Shown: one piece after another, positions 51,739-60,246 of the stretch
Position numbering within the stretch: the first letter of the stretch is position 1
Layout of the letters: every line of letters starts with the position of its first letter
Assembly: GCA_020444265.1 (NCBI GenBank)
Contig: JAHLLH010000002.1
Coordinates: 609,033-673,032 of the forward strand
Direction: 5' to 3'
Source of the DNA: a bacterium
GTDB lineage: Bacteria; Electryoneota; Electryoneia; Electryoneales; Electryoneaceae
Length of the DNA stretch: 64,000 nucleotides
The notes under the pieces: model-generated
Database searches by the model: none
Told to the model about the DNA's origin: nothing
The model's input: the letters and a program-made list of their open reading frames with translations, nothing else
Program-made: the position numbers and the translations under genes

Positions 51739-53097
51739 TCAGGATGATTTGCGACGGCCATCGCCGGGTGGCAGGGTGAGCTGGAGGTTGTGAATTTTCC
51801 GGTAGAGGGTGCTCGGATTGATCTTTAGCAACTCGGCTGCCCTGCCACGGTGGCCCTGGGTCCGATGCAAGGCGTCCTTGATCGCCAACCGTTCCATTTC
51901 TTCCAGGCTCATCTCACCAAGCGGGGAATCGTGATGCGTCTCCTTGTCGTATAGGGGCTGGGGAAGATGGTGTGGTTGAATGGTTTGACCTCGGCCGAGG
52001 ACAAAGGCGTGCTCGAGGATGTTTTCAAGCTCTCGCACGTTTCCCGGGTAGTCATAGCTGACTAGCAGCGCCATGGCAGTGTCCGAAATGTTCGGAACAT
52101 TTTTTTCATTCCTATCAGCAATACGTCCCAATAGGTGGGTCGCGAGCAAGGGGATATCCTCACGCCGTTGACGAAGCGGTGGGATGTCCAGCTGGATAAC
52201 GTGGATCCGGTAGTAAAGATCACTGCGGAAGCTCCCCTGCTCGATGAGGGCGGTCAGGTCCTGGTTGGTGGCGGCAATGACGCGGACATTGACATGCCGG
52301 GTTTGAGTGCTGCCGAGCGGCTCGAACTCGTGCTCCTGCAAGACCCGGAGCAGACGGACCTGCATGGCCGGGGAGATGTCGCCGATCTCATCGAGGAAAA
52401 GAGTGCCGCCGTCCGCGAGGGTAAAACGGCCTTTTTTATCCTGCCGGGCATCGGTGAATGCTCCAGCCACATAACCGAACAGCTCGCTCTCAAGCAATTG
52501 ATCAGGCAAGGCGGCACAGTTCACTGCGACAAAGGGACCATCGGCCCTTTTGGACAAGTGATGGATCGCTCTGGCGAACAGCTCCTTCCCGGTTCCACTC
52601 TCTCCTGCCAGCAGGACGGTACTATCGCTTTCCGCGATCGGGGGCAGTACTCCGAACAGGCTCCGCATTGCGGCGCTTCGCCCAGCAATGTCCTCGAAGG
52701 TGTACCGCTCCTCCAGCTCCTTCTTCATGCGTTCGACACGGCTCAAATCCTGAAAGGTCTCCACACCGCCAACAAAATGGCCGTTATCATCGTTCAGCAC
52801 AGCTGTAGAAATCCGGACTGGAACCAGCTCACCATCAGAATTGACCAGGTTCGCCGATTCATTTTCAAGTGGTTTGCCGCTGCTCAAAGTGCGTCTCAGC
52901 GCGCACGCCGTCTCGCAGATGTCTGAATGAAACACGTCATAACAGATGCGACCAAGCGCCTGCTCACGTGGTACCCCGGTGATTGTTTCCGCTGCACGGT
53001 TAAACGACGTGATACGCCACTCGTGATCGACGGTAAAAACACCTTCGTTGATGGAGTCGAGGATGATCTGTTCTCGTTGAATGGGATTGGACAACAC
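51739..53097 (-). CDS. PAS-AAA-Fis sigma-54 activator, OrpR-like (copy B, divergent from the ORP-like cluster)
   Basis: 452 residues from a GTG start at 53097, chosen because AGGAG lies eight bases upstream and the N-terminus then matches its two paralogues ([19 protein letters not shown]); the longer open frame to 53262 runs through the regulatory region. The PAS domain has Cys52, Cys61 and Cys65 (C-x8-C-x3-C in [16 protein letters not shown]). The AAA+ domain has [14 protein letters not shown] (212-217) and [11 protein letters not shown]. The Fis helix-turn-helix is [20 protein letters not shown]. Its divergent orientation next to NifX and MinD-type genes matches orpR in Desulfovibrio. Confidence 0.88.
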   Translation of the reverse strand: MLSNPIQREQIILDSINEGVFTVDHEWRITSFNRAAETITGVPREQALGRICYDVFHSDICETACALRRTLSSGKPLENESANLVNSDGELVPVRISTAVLNDDNGHFVGGVETFQDLSRVERMKKELEERYTFEDIAGRSAAMRSLFGVLPPIAESDSTVLLAGESGTGKELFARAIHHLSKRADGPFVAVNCAALPDQLLESELFGYVAGAFTDARQDKKGRFTLADGGTLFLDEIGDISPAMQVRLLRVLQEHEFEPLGSTQTRHVNVRVIAATNQDLTALIEQGSFRSDLYYRIHVIQLDIPPLRQRREDIPLLATHLLGRIADRNEKNVPNISDTAMALLVSYDYPGNVRELENILEHAFVLGRGQTIQPHHLPQPLYDKETHHDSPLGEMSLEEMERLAIKDALHRTQGHRGRAAELLKINPSTLYRKIHNLQLTLPPGDGRRKSS

Positions 53098-53127
53098 AGT
53101 CAACTCTCCTGGGGGGGCGAGGCAAAG

Positions 53128-53169
53128 TTCGTGCAAAAAGCACGAATGTTTCAGGGGGGACTCGTGCAA
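53128..53169. promoter_or_regulatory. Candidate activator site in the divergent region (TTCGTGC palindrome)
   Basis: TTCGTGC (53128-53134) and GCACGAA (53140-53146) form a perfect palindrome around AAAAA. TCGTGCAA occurs twice, at 53129-53136 and 53162-53169. The sites lie in the 196-base gap between the OrpR-like gene and the NifX-like gene, about 100-135 bases from the possible promoter at 53264, as expected for an enhancer. The sequence differs from the AGTGTTGCA motif of the outer loci. Confidence 0.5.
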
Positions 53170-53263
53170 TATACAACAATTGGCAGATGAATCCGAGAGC
53201 CCCCTGGACAGCGACACCCCTTTCACCACAGCATTTCCGCAGATCGACCGACCTCCCGACAAG

Positions 53264-53280
53264 TTGGCATGCCTTTTGAC
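53264..53280 (+). promoter_or_regulatory. Weak sigma-54-like promoter candidate before the ORP-like cluster
   Basis: TTGGCAT and TTTTGA have the GG-N10 spacing (GG 53266-53267) but the -12 element ends GA instead of GC. The predicted start of transcription would be only a few bases before ATG 53294, leaving the AGGAAG ribosome-binding site outside the message. The match may be chance. Confidence 0.25.
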
Positions 53281-53293
53281 CTAGGAAGTAGGT

Positions 53294-53671
53294 ATGAACC
53301 TAGCCATTCCGACATGGAACAACCGTGTGTCGCCGGTGTTTGATGTGGCGGCCACATTCCGGGTCTTCAGCATTGAGGCCTCGGCGGTTCGGGTGTTGCA
53401 GCACATCGTCCTTCACCAGACCTCGATCGAAGCACGTGCCGATGCGCTCAAACGTCTTGAAGTCGATGTGGTGGTCTGCGGTACAATTTCACGTGCAGCA
53501 CGGAGGGCTTTGACCCAACGCAAGATCGAGGTACAGCCGCATATCTGCGGCGACACTGAAGCGGTGGTCGAGTCCTATATCCAGGGGACGTTGGAGGAGG
53601 AAGAACGGTTTGTGATGCCGGGATGCGGATGGGGCGGCAGGTCGCGGTGCCGTCGCAGGGGTCAGAGATGA
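53294..53671 (+). CDS. NifX/orange-protein-like domain protein
   Basis: 125 residues. The start MNLAIPTWNNRVSPVFDVA is the characteristic first strand and loop of the NifX/NifB/ORP fold, and VDVVVCGTIS fits the second half. The tail is Gly/Cys/Arg-rich (PGCGWGGRSRCRRRG). Such proteins bind metal-sulfur clusters (Mo-Cu in Desulfovibrio gigas ORP, Fe-Mo cofactor precursors in NifX); the ligand here is unknown. It opens the right-hand arm of the divergent ORP-like cluster, with AGGAAG before the ATG. Confidence 0.82.
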   Translation: MNLAIPTWNNRVSPVFDVAATFRVFSIEASAVRVLQHIVLHQTSIEARADALKRLEVDVVVCGTISRAARRALTQRKIEVQPHICGDTEAVVESYIQGTLEEEERFVMPGCGWGGRSRCRRRGQR

Positions 53672-53701
53672 TCAGAAGATTGCAACGAAAGGAGTAAAAC
53701 A

Positions 53702-54046
53702 ATGCCAGGTGGAAACAGGAGAGGACCTGCCAATAAGGGCCCGATGACTGGTCGCGGGCTGGGATACTGTGCTGGTGCCGAAGGTCCGGGAAGTCCACGA
53801 CCCGGTAATGGCTGGGGAGGTGGTTTCGGACGTGGTTTCCGTCACGGTTGGAGTGGCGGCGGTCGAGGCCGTGGTTGGGGCTGGGGTGGAGGCTATGGGT
53901 ATGCACCCGATGCCCCGGTTTCACGGGACGAAGAAATTGATTTCCTCAAGCAGGAAGCAGCAGCGATGAAAGAGGCGATGCAGGAGATCGATGCACGTCT
54001 CCAGCAGCTTGCCACTCCGGACGACACGGAGTCATCGACCAGCTAA
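53702..54046 (+). CDS. DUF5320-like glycine-rich protein
   Basis: 114 residues. The N-terminus (MPGGNRRGPANKGPMTGRG followed by LGYC) is the hallmark of DUF5320 proteins, which accompany NifX/Mrp clusters in anaerobes. The middle is very Gly/Arg/Trp-rich and probably disordered; the last 40 residues are a coiled-coil-like helix (EEIDFLKQEAAAMKEAMQ) that could mediate oligomerisation. Function is unknown. AAAGGAG precedes the ATG. Confidence 0.75.
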   Translation: MPGGNRRGPANKGPMTGRGLGYCAGAEGPGSPRPGNGWGGGFGRGFRHGWSGGGRGRGWGWGGGYGYAPDAPVSRDEEIDFLKQEAAAMKEAMQEIDARLQQLATPDDTESSTS

Positions 54047-54076
54047 ACCGCAGAATAGAATGCGGGAAGGAGAAGG

Positions 54077-54484
54077 ATGAGAGGACGAAACAAACAGTCG
54101 TGGGGTGGAGGTGGCGGGCAGGGTAGACGGCATCGTCGCAAGCGAAACGGTGTCTGTCGTGAGTCGAACACGGGTTCAAGCAGCCGATCAATTGATGGCG
54201 GCGCACTGAGCGAGGTGCTGTTGGCCGTTGCAGTTCCAGTGGTCCGATTCGCTGGAAAACTGCTGCGTGAACGTGTTCAGCATCTCCTCGCACCGTCCCG
54301 AACGACAAGCGAGAGACGGGAACTCGAACCTCAAACCGTCCGCAAAGTCAAGGTCCTGTCCAGTGAACCCGTCGAGGATCATCCGACAGCTGAATCCCTT
54401 GAAGAGGGTGACCACGCGGTCCATGTGATTGAAGAATCGAAACAAAACCATCATCCAGATCAGGAGCAGGAGGAAGAACTGTGA
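54077..54484 (+). CDS. Hypothetical protein with Gly/Arg-rich N-terminus and acidic C-terminus
   Basis: 135 residues that I do not assign to a family. The first 25 residues are Gly/Arg/Lys-rich (GGGGGQGRRHRRKRNG). A hydrophobic helix follows (about 45-60, LSEVLLAVAVPVVRFAGKLL), long enough for membrane contact. The last 60 residues are polar and acidic, ending QEQEEEL. It lies between the DUF5320-like and NifX genes, preceded by GGAAGGAGAAGG, and overlaps the next start by four bases, so it is very likely a real operon member. Small Gly-rich proteins of this kind occur in similar clusters. Confidence 0.6.
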   Translation: MRGRNKQSWGGGGGQGRRHRRKRNGVCRESNTGSSSRSIDGGALSEVLLAVAVPVVRFAGKLLRERVQHLLAPSRTTSERRELEPQTVRKVKVLSSEPVEDHPTAESLEEGDHAVHVIEESKQNHHPDQEQEEEL

Positions 54485-54843
54485 AATTGGCCTTTTCAAC
54501 TGGGGGAACGACACCCGATGCGCCCCTCGACCCACGTTTCGGACGTGCATCCGCATTTCTTGTATTGGATCTCGAGACAAAAGAGTTTGACCTCATCGAC
54601 AACGGCCAATCGGTCGGGGCCGCACAGGGGGCGGGAATTCAGGCTGCGCAGCGGTTGGTTCGTGCTGATGTAAAGGGACTAGTCACCGGCCATTGCGGCC
54701 CAAAAGCATTCCAAGTGCTCAACTCTGCCGGGATCGATGTCTACTACTCCAATGCTGGCACCATCCGTGAGGCGCTGGAGGATTTCGAGAACGGCAAGCT
54801 GTCTCTCTCATCCGGCGCGGATGTTCGTGGGCATTGGAGCTGA
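54481..54843 (+). CDS. NifX/orange-protein-like domain protein (second in cluster)
   Basis: 120 residues with the NifX/ORP fold. The start MKLAFSTGGTTPDAPLDPRFGRA carries the loop typical of the ORP/MTH1175 branch, and VKGLVTGHCGPKAFQVLNSAGI is the conserved second half with its Gly-His-Cys-Gly turn. It is closer to the common anaerobe COG1433 proteins than the copy at 53294. Overlap with the preceding gene (ATGA-like, GTGAAATT context) and 38-base spacing to the ATPase gene indicate one transcript. It probably carries or delivers a metal cluster to or from the ATPases. Confidence 0.87.
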   Translation: MKLAFSTGGTTPDAPLDPRFGRASAFLVLDLETKEFDLIDNGQSVGAAQGAGIQAAQRLVRADVKGLVTGHCGPKAFQVLNSAGIDVYYSNAGTIREALEDFENGKLSLSSGADVRGHWS

Positions 54844-54881
54844 CTTCGTGACATCCCTAAACAGTTGATCTGGAGGAGCGC

Positions 54882-55796
54882 GTGGCTACCGGTTCGGGGT
54901 CCGAGGGGACCATCAAGATTGCCATCGCAAGCGGCAAAGGGGGAACAGGCAAAACCCTGATCTCAACCAATCTCGCATGGGTTGCCCGCGAGGATGATCC
55001 GCGCGTGGTGTATCTCGATTGCGACGTTGAGGAACCCAATGGGCACCTCTTCCTGAAGGGGGAGGTGGAGCGGAGCAGGGTCGTAAACAGGTTGGTCCCT
55101 GAGATCAACAACGAACGGTGTGATGGGTGCAGCATCTGCAGCGATTTCTGCGCGTTTAACGCGCTCGCAACGTTGAAGGAGAGTACGCTTGTCTTTCCTG
55201 AACTCTGTCATTCCTGTGGAGGATGCGCCCTCGTCTGTCCAAACGATGCGATCGTTGAGGTCGAACATCCTGTTGGGACGGTGAGGATGAGGAAGGTGGG
55301 CGAGCTTGCCACCATCGACGGGATTGTGAACATCGGTGTCTCCTCCGTCACCCCGGTGATCCAAGCGGTCAAACAATCCATCCCAGCTGGCTCGATTGCC
55401 TTGTTGGATGCCTCACCCGGCACCGCCTGTCCGGCAGTTGAGACACTGAAAGATTGCGATTTCGTCCTGCTCATCACCGAACCGACACCCTTCGGGTTGA
55501 ATGATTTTCAGCTTTCAGTCGAACTCCTTCGCGAGTTGAAGGTGCCTTTCGCAGCGATGATCAACCGTGTCGGGGTTGGGGATAATCGAGTCCACGACTA
55601 CTGCCAATCCGAAGGGATTCAGGTCCTCGCTGAACTTCCCAATGATCGCCGGATTGCAGAAGTCTATTCACGGGGGGAGTTGATCACGGAAGGGCTACCC
55701 GAGTATCGGGCAGTATTCGAACGATTGTATGCGATGCTTCTCGACCGCTGTCCGCAAAATGGGATGGCGATGGAGAAGTCGAACGGAACCATGTGA
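54882..55796 (+). CDS. MinD/Mrp-superfamily ATPase with inserted two-cluster ferredoxin domain (first)
   Basis: 304 residues from GTG 54882, preceded by GGAGGAG. The deviant Walker A GKGGTGKT is at 18-25 with signature Lys19, so dimeric ATPase behaviour is expected. A ferredoxin insert lies at about 80-120 with CDGCSICSDFC and CHSCGGCALVCP. The family (COG1149) occurs as tandem pairs beside ORP-type proteins; in Desulfovibrio the homologues (DVU2103-DVU2104 type) are part of the ORP complex implicated in cell-division positioning. Here the role is inferred as nucleotide-driven and redox-linked. Confidence 0.9.
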   Translation: MATGSGSEGTIKIAIASGKGGTGKTLISTNLAWVAREDDPRVVYLDCDVEEPNGHLFLKGEVERSRVVNRLVPEINNERCDGCSICSDFCAFNALATLKESTLVFPELCHSCGGCALVCPNDAIVEVEHPVGTVRMRKVGELATIDGIVNIGVSSVTPVIQAVKQSIPAGSIALLDASPGTACPAVETLKDCDFVLLITEPTPFGLNDFQLSVELLRELKVPFAAMINRVGVGDNRVHDYCQSEGIQVLAELPNDRRIAEVYSRGELITEGLPEYRAVFERLYAMLLDRCPQNGMAMEKSNGTM

Positions 55797-55840
55797 GCGA
55801 TGCCTGGAACTCAGAAAAGCAAATAGAGGAGAGTTTAGAC

Positions 55841-56746
55841 GTGAAACAGGTGGTCATCATCAGTGGCAAGGGGGGGACGGGGAAGACGAGTCTGACCGCA
55901 TCCTTTGCACGGTTGGCGGAGCATGTGATTTGTGCAGACTGCGATGTGGATGCCTCGGATTTGCACCTGCTGTTAACACCGCAAGAGACAGTTCGTTACC
56001 CCTTTGTAAGTGGGTACCAGGCAGTTGTTGATCCTGATCTGTGTGATGGTTGCGGCATCTGCGAAACCGTCTGTCGTTTCGATGCGATCCACCTTGTTCC
56101 CGGAACCAATGGTGATGGTATCCAGGCAAAGGCGACAACGAGTTGTGAGGGGTGCGGAGTTTGTATCCATCTCTGCCCTCAACAGGCGATTCAGGCAGAT
56201 GATCGAAGGTGTGGTGAGTGGATGGTTTCCACGACACGGATCGGCACAATGGTTCATGCACGCCTGCAGCCCGGGGGAGAAAACTCGGGCAAACTGGTGA
56301 CCACAGTCCGTAACCATGCTTCCAAGCTGGCAGAGGAACAAGGCGTGGAAATGGTGCTGGTGGACGGTCCGCCGGGAGTAGGATGCCCGGTTATTGCGGC
56401 CATCACAGGGACCGATCTGGTTGTTGTGGTCACCGAACCAACCGTCTCCGGTGTTCATGATCTTGAGCGTGTCCTGGCACTCGCCGGGCACTTCGAGGTT
56501 CCGGTAATGGTCTGCACGAATAAATGGGATCTCAACCCAGGGATGACTGAACAAATCGAGAAGGTAGCTATTCACGCAGGAGCGCAGGTCGCGGGCCGTA
56601 TTCGGTATGATGCCGAGGTCACCATCGCCCAGATGGAACAACTTACCGCTATCGAATGGAACAGTCCTTCTTCAGGAGATATTCGCCTGGTCTGGCAGGC
56701 GATCGAGGAACGGGTCAGCGCATTGCCCGTTTCGCCGGGGGGGTGA
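55841..56746 (+). CDS. MinD/Mrp-superfamily ATPase with inserted two-cluster ferredoxin domain (second)
   Basis: 301 residues from GTG 55841, chosen because AGAGGAGAG lies about eight bases upstream and the protein then starts MKQVVIISGKGGTGKT like its homologues; a GTG at 55793 would add 16 residues. Walker A is at 9-16 with signature Lys10. The insert has CDGCGICETVC and CEGCGVCIHLCP. It is a paralogue of the previous gene, and the two probably form a heterodimer. It ends 21 bases before the tail of the leftward complex B operon. Confidence 0.9.
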   Translation: MKQVVIISGKGGTGKTSLTASFARLAEHVICADCDVDASDLHLLLTPQETVRYPFVSGYQAVVDPDLCDGCGICETVCRFDAIHLVPGTNGDGIQAKATTSCEGCGVCIHLCPQQAIQADDRRCGEWMVSTTRIGTMVHARLQPGGENSGKLVTTVRNHASKLAEEQGVEMVLVDGPPGVGCPVIAAITGTDLVVVVTEPTVSGVHDLERVLALAGHFEVPVMVCTNKWDLNPGMTEQIEKVAIHAGAQVAGRIRYDAEVTIAQMEQLTAIEWNSPSSGDIRLVWQAIEERVSALPVSPGG

Positions 56747-56767
56747 GTGGTCTTCTCCTCCTCCCAC

Positions 56768-58759
56768 TCACAACCCCCGTTTTTTGGCAGCCAGCTCCAC
56801 CAGGGATGATGCGGCATCCAGTTTTTCACCCTCCTCGGGGCGAGGTTTGAATCCCGGCATCGGTTGATGGCAGGTGGTGCAACGGTCCAGGTCGGGACGA
56901 CCAGCTGCCTCTTTTTCTTTCCTATGGCACTCGATACAGGTCTGATGCATGGCGGAGTGGTAGCTCGACGCGTGCATCAGGCCATTTGGATCGTCAGGCG
57001 GATCGACGGGATGCATGTCCTCACGGTGACATTCGAGGCACCCTTTCGCTGTCGACGCAGCGTGGTACGCACCCAATGTGTGGCAACAGGCGCAGCTCTG
57101 GTTTTCCGGTTGCAACCCGTGAAATTGCTCCGCCGCTGCGACAGCCGCTGTGTGATGGTCATGGTCGAAAAGGGGGCTGCGCTCCTCCATCGCGACATGG
57201 CAGTGCGAGCAGGGAGTTGCCTGATCCCCCGGCAGGGTCAGGTGATGGCATGAGGTGCAAGAGGTCTCAGTACCAAGCCGTTGCCTGTGTTCGGCATGCG
57301 CAAAGAGCACTTCATACCCGTTCCGGTTGGCATCGATTCGCAGGGTGTCCCGTTCACTATCAAGCGCGAGGGGAGGAGAAACAGGTTCTGGAGTTTCGGG
57401 CCAGTAGGGCGGATAGAGCAGCCACCATGAGATGGGCAGGACAATCAGCGCGATCAGGGTTACTCGTTCGAATCCCGTGAGCAGACGATGGTTCCAGACA
57501 CGGGTCAGTCGATCAAATGAAGAGCCGAGAGCGAGTTGGGTGTCCGAGACGGGTTTCCGATGGTTTGTGAAGATCGAAAACTGTTCGACGATGAAGAAGA
57601 AGGCAAGCCCGGCCATCGCCAGCACACCGACTGTGATCGCCCATTCGATGAGGGATGGGAAATAGACTTCGCCCGCATCACGGAAGTAGCCGAAGATGCC
57701 GACGTTCATACGGTTCAGTGCCAGTCCCGATGCGCCGAGACCGCAGACGAAGGCGAGGCCATTCGCTGAGTGACGGACTCGTTGCGAAAAGATCAGACCA
57801 ATCGGCAGCACGGTCGCGATCAGCATTTCGGAGAGGAAAAGCCAACTCTCCCAAGTGCCCTCAAACAGCGCTGAAGACGCCTCGGGACGAAGGAGCAAAT
57901 CGGCAAGTTTTAAGATCAGATATAGGGTGAGGACAACACTTCCGGCAATCGCAAGCGCACGTACCTCGCGCAAAGGAGAAGCGCTCGCAGGTTCACCGTC
58001 GGTAGCGGACTCTGGGTCAGTGGCGCAAACCATGCTTTGCTTCCTCTGGATTCCAACGATCAGCTCACCTGGAGTGTACCACCAGTGGTAAAGCAGCTTG
58101 ATGAGGCCGAGTAGCATCATTCCGCCACCCATCGCAGAGATGATGAAGAGCAGCGAAATCATCGGGCTGTACCACAGCACATGTAGCCGTTGCGGAGTCA
58201 CCAGGAAGAGGGATCCCAGCGAGGTGTGGTGCAAACTGGATAGGGTAATCCCGATCACCACCAGCCAGGGTGCAGCTTTTTTCAGACTGTGCTGCAAACG
58301 AGTCATCCGAGTCCGTTCCAGCAGGGAGGGGCTCAGTTCGAAGAAGGTGACGAGAAAATAGAAGGAGACACACCAGAAAACTTCGAAGAGGAAACTGTGG
58401 GGATTCCAGAAGACAAACGGGTGCCAGAAACGCCAGGGAAGGCCGATGTCAAAAAGCAGAGCAAAGAGCGATGAGCCATAGCCAAGGAAGGCGACCAGGA
58501 TAGCCGGTTTGACCAGACGGTCAAAGGGTTTGATGTGCAGCACGTGGCCGAGAAAACCGATGGTGAAGCCGCTCGTAGCAAGGGCGGCGCCGCCCACCAT
58601 ATTGAAGATTTTCCACAAACCCCAGGGGACATGGTCATCGAGATTCGTGGTGGCACCGAGCCCGAAGATGAACCGGAAAAGCATGGCCAGCAGGCCAGCA
58701 AACACACACACCCAGAGGATATCCTTCACTCGCCGTGTACGATCCAGCGTCTCCATCAT
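56768..58759 (-). CDS. NrfD/HybB-like membrane protein fused to a six-haem cytochrome c (complex B)
   Basis: 663 residues from ATG 58759, which overlaps the ferredoxin stop (TGATG) and has AGGGAG just upstream; ATG 58756 is an alternative. The NrfD-type helices (FGLGATTNLDDHVPWGLW) are followed by a hydrophobic segment and six CxxCH motifs from Cys501 to about 631 (CTSCH, CSHCH, CACCH, CLECH, CIECH, CTTCH). It has the same architecture as the complex A protein, with a longer soluble loop near residues 225-260. The conserved fusion in both copies shows it is not an assembly artefact. Likely periplasmic cytochrome, quinone-linked membrane part. Confidence 0.9.
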   Translation of the reverse strand: MMETLDRTRRVKDILWVCVFAGLLAMLFRFIFGLGATTNLDDHVPWGLWKIFNMVGGAALATSGFTIGFLGHVLHIKPFDRLVKPAILVAFLGYGSSLFALLFDIGLPWRFWHPFVFWNPHSFLFEVFWCVSFYFLVTFFELSPSLLERTRMTRLQHSLKKAAPWLVVIGITLSSLHHTSLGSLFLVTPQRLHVLWYSPMISLLFIISAMGGGMMLLGLIKLLYHWWYTPGELIVGIQRKQSMVCATDPESATDGEPASASPLREVRALAIAGSVVLTLYLILKLADLLLRPEASSALFEGTWESWLFLSEMLIATVLPIGLIFSQRVRHSANGLAFVCGLGASGLALNRMNVGIFGYFRDAGEVYFPSLIEWAITVGVLAMAGLAFFFIVEQFSIFTNHRKPVSDTQLALGSSFDRLTRVWNHRLLTGFERVTLIALIVLPISWWLLYPPYWPETPEPVSPPLALDSERDTLRIDANRNGYEVLFAHAEHRQRLGTETSCTSCHHLTLPGDQATPCSHCHVAMEERSPLFDHDHHTAAVAAAEQFHGLQPENQSCACCHTLGAYHAASTAKGCLECHREDMHPVDPPDDPNGLMHASSYHSAMHQTCIECHRKEKEAAGRPDLDRCTTCHQPMPGFKPRPEEGEKLDAASSLVELAAKKRGL

Positions 58760-59541
58760 CAACTCCCTGGTTCATCATTCGGCAATTTCGCAGACCCTTC
58801 CGCTCCCTTTGCCTGTTCCATCCTACGCTTGACAATCCAGTTCAATCCGACTACCGCGGTGAGCACACTACCTCCGATCCAGGGGGTGGCATGGAGGACA
58901 GGTGCAACAGTAGCCGGGATGGAATCAGCATTCTGCTCTGGCCATCCGAGCTCGTGCAGGTCCACATCGGAGATGTAGAGCACCCCGGTACCCCCGAATT
59001 CGGACTCACCGTAGATATGGTCCAGATAGCGGTCTGGTTCGGAGGTAATCCGGCGTCGCGCTTCAGCGAGCATTACTTCCCGTGAACCAAAGGTGATCGC
59101 ATTTTCGGGGCAAGCTTCGTAACAGGCGGGTGGTTTCCCTGCTTCAAGACGTGCGAAACACCAGTCGCATTTCCGGACAAGCGGAGTTGTGCTGGACCAC
59201 TCGTATCGTGGAATGTGAAACGGACAGGCGAGCATGCAATAGCGGCAACCAATGCACTTGTCCCCATCATAGACCACAGCACCGAGCTCGTTTCGTGTCA
59301 GCCCGCCGACAAGGCAGGCGGAAACGCAGCTCGGTTCGAGGCAGTGCATGCAAGCCTTTTTCGCAAATCGTGTCCAGCCGATAGTTTCGACGGTGGAGAG
59401 GCGGTTTTCCGATAAGCCATCCAGGGCGGTAGCACGGTCCCGGTCAGCTAAGCGTGGGTCAATGCCATTCTGCTTGACACAGGCAGCAACACACTCCTCA
59501 CAGCCGATGCAACGGGTAACATCGATCAGCATGCCGCTCAT
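58759..59541 (-). CDS. Four-cluster ferredoxin subunit with C-terminal membrane anchor (complex B)
   Basis: 260 residues, homologous to the complex A ferredoxin along its whole length. Cluster motifs are CIGCEECVAAC, CMHCLEPSCVSAC, CIGCRYCMLACP and CDWC with a later CYEACP. The second motif ends ACLVGG rather than the usual CPVGA, so a proline after the last Cys is lost. No signal peptide; one hydrophobic helix near the end (WIGGSVLTAVVGLNWIV). It is coupled to both neighbours by overlapping codons. Confidence 0.9.
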   Translation of the reverse strand: MSGMLIDVTRCIGCEECVAACVKQNGIDPRLADRDRATALDGLSENRLSTVETIGWTRFAKKACMHCLEPSCVSACLVGGLTRNELGAVVYDGDKCIGCRYCMLACPFHIPRYEWSSTTPLVRKCDWCFARLEAGKPPACYEACPENAITFGSREVMLAEARRRITSEPDRYLDHIYGESEFGGTGVLYISDVDLHELGWPEQNADSIPATVAPVLHATPWIGGSVLTAVVGLNWIVKRRMEQAKGAEGSAKLPNDEPGS

Positions 59542-60236
59542 ATTTTCGCCCCCTTCCCGAAGAGTGTTTCTGCTACACGGTCACCCGCTCCAGGCTTGAG
59601 CTGCCAGTGCATCTCCGAAATGCGGTCGAAGAAGAAGAGGACGATGTGCGATAGCTTGGTCAACGGCACCAGGACAAAGAGGAGTTCGGCGCTGAGTAAA
59701 TGCATCAGGAACATCGCCTGCCAGGGCAGCGGATTCATGGTGGGATGCGCTGCAAAAAAACCAGTGAGGAAAGGTAGCAGGACCACGATCAGTACGGCTG
59801 TGTCCGAGGAACGATTAATCGTTCGCAGCTTAGTATTTCCTAGACGGCTTGCCAGCAGAACCAGCAGGGCGAGGATGGTGATGATGGTCAAGGTGTCCGC
59901 GACCGTTGCACTGAGTGCAGGAAGGGAAACAGCGAACAGCTTCTCCCACAAGGCGATATGGCCCGCGTAAAAGAGAGGAACCAGGATCGCCCCAATGTGA
60001 AAAATAAAGGAAGAATTGGAGAAGAGGACGTTGCCGCTGGTCAGGTGACGGATGGGCACAACCCAGCCGAGGGAATCACGTGCCATTTTGCGCCAGGGCA
60101 TGTGCCGCAGCCTGCCCGCTTTTCTGCGAAACAGCGTGTCGAGCTGCTGGATAAGGTGACGTAGCAGTCCGATCAGCATGAAAAGAAAGGTCACGGCGAA
60201 AAGAGGACCCATCGCGAGGTCTATCCAAGTGCGCAT
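59538..60236 (-). CDS. NarI/DsrM/HmcE-like membrane cytochrome b subunit (complex B)
   Basis: 232 residues with five to six transmembrane helices. The four putative haem-ligand histidines are conserved relative to the complex A copy (SFIFHIGAILVPLFYAGHI, and FLMHLLSAE with TKLSHIVL). Start and stop are tightly spaced with the HdrD-like gene (10 bases) and overlap the ferredoxin gene by four bases, so the order K-M-ferredoxin-NrfD is the same as in complex A. Confidence 0.88.
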   Translation of the reverse strand: MRTWIDLAMGPLFAVTFLFMLIGLLRHLIQQLDTLFRRKAGRLRHMPWRKMARDSLGWVVPIRHLTSGNVLFSNSSFIFHIGAILVPLFYAGHIALWEKLFAVSLPALSATVADTLTIITILALLVLLASRLGNTKLRTINRSSDTAVLIVVLLPFLTGFFAAHPTMNPLPWQAMFLMHLLSAELLFVLVPLTKLSHIVLFFFDRISEMHWQLKPGAGDRVAETLFGKGAKI

Positions 60237-60246
60237 CGGTATTTCC

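Noticed and set aside
42836-54843. Nitrogen fixation, suggested by NifX-like domains
   Set aside because: No nifH, nifD, nifK, nifE, nifN or nifB radical-SAM domain is present; the domain is shared by many metal-cluster proteins including the orange protein.
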